Shown here piece after piece: positions 5,026 through 8,984 of a stretch of 8,984 bases of DNA; position 1 is the first letter of the stretch, and the number at the start of each line of letters is the position of its first letter. Position numbers and translations under genes: made by a program. Source of the stretch: an uncultured Lachnospiraceae bacterium (lineage in GTDB: Bacteria > Bacillota > Clostridia > Lachnospirales > Lachnospiraceae); NCBI GenBank assembly GCA_902783095.1, contig CACZPX010000171.1:1-8984 (forward strand). Reading direction: 5' to 3'. The notes under the pieces were generated by a model, which was given only the letters and a program-made list of their open reading frames with translations, ran no database searches and was not told the origin of the DNA.

Positions 5026-6747
5026 GTGGCTATATTCGAGTTGGACGCGAAGCTCCTTGCCGGCATGTTCTGTGCCGGCGTGCAGGAGCTTGAGGCAAAC
5101 AAGGACTGGATCAACGAACTGAACGTGTTCCCGGTCCCGGACGGCGATACCGGCACCAACATGACGCTGACGCTGGTATCGGCGGTGAACGAGGTGAAGA
5201 ACCTGAAGGACGTGACGCTGCAGTCCCTGGGCAAGGCGGTATCCTCCGGTTCCCTGCGCGGCGCGCGCGGCAACTCCGGCGTGATCATGTCGCAGCTGTG
5301 CCGCGGCTTTACCAAGGTCTTGAAAGACGCCGAGGTCTTAAACGGCGAAGTGCTGGTAAAGGCGCTCGCGGCGGCGACCGAGACGGCCTACAAGGCCGTG
5401 ATGAAGCCCAAGGAGGGCACCATTCTGACGGTGGCGCGCGGCATCTCCGAAAAGGCGGCCGAACTGGCCGAACAGGCCGGCGCGGAAGACCGTCAGCTGG
5501 ATCTGGCGGAGACCGTGCAGCAGCTGATCGTCTGCGGCGACGAGGTGCTGGAGCATACCCCGGAACTGCTGCCCGTGCTGAAAGAGGCGGGCGTGGTGGA
5601 CTCCGGCGGCCAGGGCCTGATGGTCTTTATGAAGGGCATGTACGCCGTGATGACCGGCGAAAAGACCTTCGACCTGGAGGCGGAAAAGGCGGCGGAGAAG
5701 GCCAAAACGGCGGCGCACGGCCCGAAGGCCGTAAGCGCGGAACGCACGGCCTACAGCGTGGAATTTACCATCAAAGGCGCAGGCCTTACGGAAGAGGACG
5801 AGGTGGACTTAAAGACCTATCTGGCCGGCATCGGCGAGAGCGTGATGGTCCTGTCCTTAAACGATACGGTAAAGGCGCGCGTCAACACCAACGATCCCGG
5901 TCTGGCGCTGCAGCGCGGCATTGAATACGGCACGTTAAGCAAGATCAAGATCGCGGCGCTGGAAGAGGGCTTGAAAAAGTCCGCGCAGAAAGAGGAGAAG
6001 ACGGAGCCCGCACCCTCTCCCGTACCGGAGCAGCCTGCCGCGGCCCCCGTCCACAGGGAGGCGCCTGCCCCCGCTGCGGAGAAGAAGGCCTACGGCTTTG
6101 TGACGGTCACCACCGGCAGCGGCCTGACGGAGATCTTTAAGGCGCTCGGCGCGGACGGCGTGATCGAGGGCGGACAGACCATGAACCCCAGCGCGGAGGC
6201 CTTCGTGAGCGAGATCGAGAAGATCAACGCCGAGACCGTCTACATCCTGCCCAACAACAAGAACATCATCATGGCCGCGGAACTGGCGCAGTACATGGTC
6301 TCCGACAAGAAGGTGATCGTGCTGCCCACCAAGACCATCCCGCAGGGCATTTCCGCGCTGATCTACTTTGATCTGACGCTGCCCGAGGCGGAGAATACCG
6401 AGAACATGAAGGCCGGCATCGAGGGCGTCCGCACCGGACAGATCACCTACGCGATCCGCGATACGGAGATTGACGGCAAGACCATCGAGAAGAACGACAT
6501 CATCTCCATCGGCGACCATTCGGCGCTTCTGGCGGTGGGCAAGAGCACGTACGACGTGGCGCGCGAGACCGTGAACGCCCTGGTGAGCGACGAAGCCGGC
6601 GCCATCAGCATCTACTACGGCGACGCCGTCTCCGCGGAGGAGGCGGAACGTCTGGGACGCCAGGTGGAGAGCGACTATCCGAACTGCGACGTGGAGGTCC
6701 AGAACGGCGGCCAGCCGATTTACTATTACATCATCTCCGTGGAATAA
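5026..6747 (+). CDS. fakA: Fatty acid kinase catalytic subunit FakA (DAK2/DhaL domain)
   Basis: FakA phosphorylates exogenous fatty acids bound to a FakB protein, making acyl phosphates for phospholipid synthesis. The 573 residues show the known order. The N-terminal DhaL kinase domain (about 1-210) has NVFPVPDGDTGTNM (33-46), where D39 and D41 fit the Mg/ATP-binding aspartates, then GSLRGARGNSGVIMSQ (75-90) and VDSGGQGLMVFMKG (191-204). The middle domain spans about 240-315, a Pro/Ala-rich linker about 320-353, and the C-terminal FakB-binding domain about 355-573, ending GGQPIYYYIISVE. It is slightly longer than S. aureus FakA (about 548), mainly because of the linker. The oddity is that zinc ligands expected in the middle domain (Cys, His, His) read Ser244, Arg285 and Asn287 here. 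The gene starts with GTG, 24 bases after the Asp23 gene; its TAA shares one base with the recG ATG. No fakB gene is in the window. Confidence 0.94.
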   Translation: MAIFELDAKLLAGMFCAGVQELEANKDWINELNVFPVPDGDTGTNMTLTLVSAVNEVKNLKDVTLQSLGKAVSSGSLRGARGNSGVIMSQLCRGFTKVLKDAEVLNGEVLVKALAAATETAYKAVMKPKEGTILTVARGISEKAAELAEQAGAEDRQLDLAETVQQLIVCGDEVLEHTPELLPVLKEAGVVDSGGQGLMVFMKGMYAVMTGEKTFDLEAEKAAEKAKTAAHGPKAVSAERTAYSVEFTIKGAGLTEEDEVDLKTYLAGIGESVMVLSLNDTVKARVNTNDPGLALQRGIEYGTLSKIKIAALEEGLKKSAQKEEKTEPAPSPVPEQPAAAPVHREAPAPAAEKKAYGFVTVTTGSGLTEIFKALGADGVIEGGQTMNPSAEAFVSEIEKINAETVYILPNNKNIIMAAELAQYMVSDKKVIVLPTKTIPQGISALIYFDLTLPEAENTENMKAGIEGVRTGQITYAIRDTEIDGKTIEKNDIISIGDHSALLAVGKSTYDVARETVNALVSDEAGAISIYYGDAVSAEEAERLGRQVESDYPNCDVEVQNGGQPIYYYIISVE

Positions 6748-8792
6748 TGGCCTTAACGGAGTTTGATCCCATACAGGCTGTGAAGGGCGTGGGGGAGGTC
6801 TCCGCCGCGGCCTTTCAGAAGATCGGGGTAGAGCGCGTCGGGGACCTGCTGATGCATCTGCCCCTTCGTTATGATTTTTTCGATGCGCCGGCCCCGTTGG
6901 ACCCGGAGAAGACCGGCGTGCTGCAGGCGGTGGAAGCGCGGCTTCTGACCGCTCCGAAGCTTGCGGGGACCCGCAGGCTGCCGGTGCTTTCCGTGCGGGC
7001 GACGGACGGGACCACGGACTTTAACCTGACCTGGTTTCGGATGCCCTACCTAAAGCAGAAGCTGAAGAAGGGGGAGGCCTATATCTTCCGCGGACGGCTG
7101 GTGCGAAACCGCTACGGTCTCACCATGGAGCAGGCGGCCATCTATTCCGAACAGGAGTACACGGCCCTGCAGAGCGGACTGCAGCCGGTGTACGCCGCGG
7201 TCGGCTCCGTGACCTCGGGGCGGATCCGCAAGGCCATCGCCGCGGCCTTTGAAGACCTGGGCGAGCTGGAGGAATACCTGCCCGCGCATATCGTGGCGGC
7301 CAACGGCCTGACGGACCGGCGGTCGGCCCTGCACGGGATGCACTTTCCGGTCACCGCGGAGCGCGTGATCGAAGCCAGACGGCGTATGGTCTTTGACGAG
7401 TTCCTGCTGTTCATCCTGTCGGTGCGCAGCCTGGAACGGGAAAAGGAAAAGACCAGGAACCACTTTGATTTTTCCGCGCACGGCGGCATGGACCGGCTGC
7501 TCGCCTCGCTCCCGTACGAGCTGACGGGCGCGCAGCGGCGCGTATACGCGGACGTCATGCGGGATCTGACCTCCGACCGGCTGATGAACCGGCTGGTGCA
7601 GGGGGACGTGGGCAGCGGCAAGACCATCCTGGCGCTGCTGGCACTGGCGCGGGCGGCCGACAACGGCCTGCAGGGCGCGCTGATGGCCCCCACGGAGGTC
7701 CTTGCAAAGCAGCATTACGACGGGGCGGTGGCCCTGTTTGAACGGGCCGGCCTGCCGTACCGCGTGGAGCTCGTGACGGGCTCCATGAAGGCGGCCGACA
7801 AAAAGAAGGCGTATGCGCGCATCGCGGCGCACGAGGCGGATATCGTCATCGGCACGCACGCGCTGATCCAGGAAAAGATCGTCTACGATGAGCTGGCCCT
7901 GGTGATCACGGACGAACAGCACCGCTTCGGCGTGCGCCAGCGGGAGAACCTGTCCGGCAAGGGCCGGGACCCGCACATCCTGGTGATGAGCGCCACGCCC
8001 ATCCCGCGGACCATGGCGATCATCCTGTACGGCGATCTGGACATCTCCGTGCTGGACGAGCTTCCCAAAAACCGCATCCCCATCAAAAACGCGGTGGTGG
8101 GACCCGCCTACCGGCCAAAGGCCTACGCCTTTATCCAGAAGCAGGTGCGCGAGGGGCATCAGGCCTACGTCATCTGCCCCAAGGTGGAGGCGGACGAGGA
8201 GTCGGAGACGGCCGGCGAAAACGTAGTGGATACCTGTGAGACCCTGCGGCAGGCCCTGCCGCCCGGCGTCACGGTGGAGTACCTGCACGGACGCATGCGT
8301 CCGGCGCAGAAGAACGATATCATGGAACGGTTTGCCGCCGGCGCCGTCGACGTGCTGGTGAGCACCACGGTGGTGGAGGTGGGCGTGGACGTCCCCAACG
8401 CCACGGTGATGATGATCGAGAACGCAGAGAGCTTCGGCCTGGCGCAGCTGCACCAGCTGCGGGGGCGCGTGGGACGCGGCGGCGCACAGAGCTACTGCAT
8501 CTTTGTGAACGCCTCCGGCGATCCGGAAAAGCAGGAGCGGCTGAACATCTTAAGCGGTTCCAACGACGGCTTTGCGATTGCGGCGGCGGACCTGAAGATG
8601 CGCGGCCCGGGCGACGTGTTCGGCATCCGCCAGAGCGGCATCTTAAGCTTCCGCATAGGCGACGTGTTCACGGACAGCGAGGTGCTGTCGGCGGCTTCGG
8701 AGGCGGCAAAGGAACTGCTGCCGCAGCTTGATGCCCTGCCGGCCCTGCGGGGACGCGTGAGACAAAACAGTATAGAGAGACTGAGTCTGTAA
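6747..8792 (+). CDS. recG: ATP-dependent DNA helicase RecG
   Basis: RecG is a double-strand DNA translocase that reverses stalled replication forks and processes Holliday junctions. The 681 residues match the usual length. The N-terminal wedge region (1-155) includes KGVGEVSAAAFQKIGV and HLPLRYDF, with an OB-fold ending GLTMEQAAIY. Helicase motifs are complete: Walker A GDVGSGKT (286-293), APTEVLAKQHY (314-324), DEQH box DEQHRFGVRQR (389-399), SATPIPRT (415-422), YLHGRM (512-517), VSTTVVEVGVDVP (538-550) and QLHQLRGRVGRG (567-578). After these comes MRGPGDVFGIRQSG, the TRG-type segment that couples ATP hydrolysis to translocation. I see no missing key residue. The start overlaps the fakA stop (TAATG), with only a weak GTGGAA upstream, so translation is coupled. 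In B. subtilis serine dehydratase genes sit between yloV (fakA) and recG; here they are directly joined. Confidence 0.97.
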   Translation: MALTEFDPIQAVKGVGEVSAAAFQKIGVERVGDLLMHLPLRYDFFDAPAPLDPEKTGVLQAVEARLLTAPKLAGTRRLPVLSVRATDGTTDFNLTWFRMPYLKQKLKKGEAYIFRGRLVRNRYGLTMEQAAIYSEQEYTALQSGLQPVYAAVGSVTSGRIRKAIAAAFEDLGELEEYLPAHIVAANGLTDRRSALHGMHFPVTAERVIEARRRMVFDEFLLFILSVRSLEREKEKTRNHFDFSAHGGMDRLLASLPYELTGAQRRVYADVMRDLTSDRLMNRLVQGDVGSGKTILALLALARAADNGLQGALMAPTEVLAKQHYDGAVALFERAGLPYRVELVTGSMKAADKKKAYARIAAHEADIVIGTHALIQEKIVYDELALVITDEQHRFGVRQRENLSGKGRDPHILVMSATPIPRTMAIILYGDLDISVLDELPKNRIPIKNAVVGPAYRPKAYAFIQKQVREGHQAYVICPKVEADEESETAGENVVDTCETLRQALPPGVTVEYLHGRMRPAQKNDIMERFAAGAVDVLVSTTVVEVGVDVPNATVMMIENAESFGLAQLHQLRGRVGRGGAQSYCIFVNASGDPEKQERLNILSGSNDGFAIAAADLKMRGPGDVFGIRQSGILSFRIGDVFTDSEVLSAASEAAKELLPQLDALPALRGRVRQNSIERLSL

Positions 8793-8984
8793 GTGAGAAA
8801 CCTGAACCGAAAAGGAAAACTGATCATCGGCGGTGCCGCGGCGGGCGTGATCCTGCTGGCGGTGCTGCTCATCGTCCTGCTCTCCGGAGGAGAGGAGCCG
8901 CCCGCGGTGGACTTTACCCGTCCTGCGCCGGCCTTTGCCGGCTACGCGGACGACGAGAAGATCCCGGACGGCGTCTACATCGGC
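8793..8984 (+). CDS. N-terminus of a membrane-anchored extracytoplasmic protein (3' truncated by window)
   Basis: A GTG directly follows the recG stop (TAA at 8790-8792) and opens a frame that runs through 64 codons off the right edge. The N-terminus is basic (MRNLNRKGK), followed by one long hydrophobic helix (about residues 10-32, IIGGAAAGVILLAVLLIVLL) and then SGGEEPPAVDFTRPAPAFAG. This gives an N-in, C-out anchored or secreted topology. The last visible residues, KIPDGVYIG, resemble the segment that opens the outer domain in VanW-like and other peptidoglycan-linked proteins of Clostridia (usually followed by a DVSGMT-like run). That match is short and is an inference only. Zero spacing to recG implies cotranscription and translational coupling. 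No strong ribosome binding site is visible, and later GTG codons would destroy the anchor. Confidence 0.7.
   Translation, partial: MRNLNRKGKLIIGGAAAGVILLAVLLIVLLSGGEEPPAVDFTRPAPAFAGYADDEKIPDGVYIG

Noticed and set aside
7050..8453. Long minus-strand open frame opposite recG (and similar ones opposite cstA and fakA)
   Set aside because: Codon bias of GC-rich DNA produces such shadows; the + strand carries complete conserved motifs of RecG, CstA and FakA.
1..8984. CRISPR arrays, tRNA/rRNA genes, IS ends, toxin-antitoxin or phage-defence genes
   Set aside because: Looked for on both strands by eye; no repeated spacer pattern, cloverleaf-like run, transposase motif or defence-type gene was recognised.

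Overview
The window looks like chromosome from a GC-rich Bacillota (Clostridia), probably Lachnospiraceae or a close relative. The evidence is the Asp23/YloU - FakA - RecG order typical of Gram-positive genomes, strong AGGAGG-type ribosome binding sites, GTG starts, a 185-residue ECF sigma factor with an overlapping single-pass membrane partner, and a short CstA transporter. All recognised genes are on the + strand and tightly packed. No tRNA, rRNA, CRISPR, IS element or phage gene was seen.

Region 1 (1-1008) is visibly more AT-rich than the rest. It holds the 3' end of a papain/C39-like cysteine peptidase gene, then an overlapping small lipoprotein gene, closed by a rho-independent terminator. 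Region 2 (about 988-3032) is an ECF sigma factor and its membrane-anchored presumed anti-sigma partner, joined by an ATGA overlap and closed by a second terminator. A possible ECF-type promoter, TGAAAC-N16-CGGTAT, overlaps the first terminator and would allow autoregulation.

Region 3 (about 3022-4565) is a monocistronic-looking CstA-family transporter with a possible extended -10 promoter and a GC-rich 3' tail that can fold in alternative ways but has no U-tract. Region 4 (4575 to the right edge) is an operon driven by a near-consensus sigma-A promoter: an Asp23/Gls24 (YloU) protein, the fatty acid kinase FakA, the DNA helicase RecG, and the start of a membrane-anchored extracytoplasmic protein cut by the window end. 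Spacing within the operon is 24 bp, then a 1-base overlap, then 0 bp.

Most of the window is conserved housekeeping sequence. The points that merit a second look are: the loss of all three expected zinc ligands (Cys, His, His) in the middle domain of FakA; the peptidase-lipoprotein pair in AT-rich DNA; the unrecognised extracytoplasmic domain of the anti-sigma-like protein, which carries a CPVC motif; and the candidate ECF promoter. I found no convincing wholly new multi-gene system.
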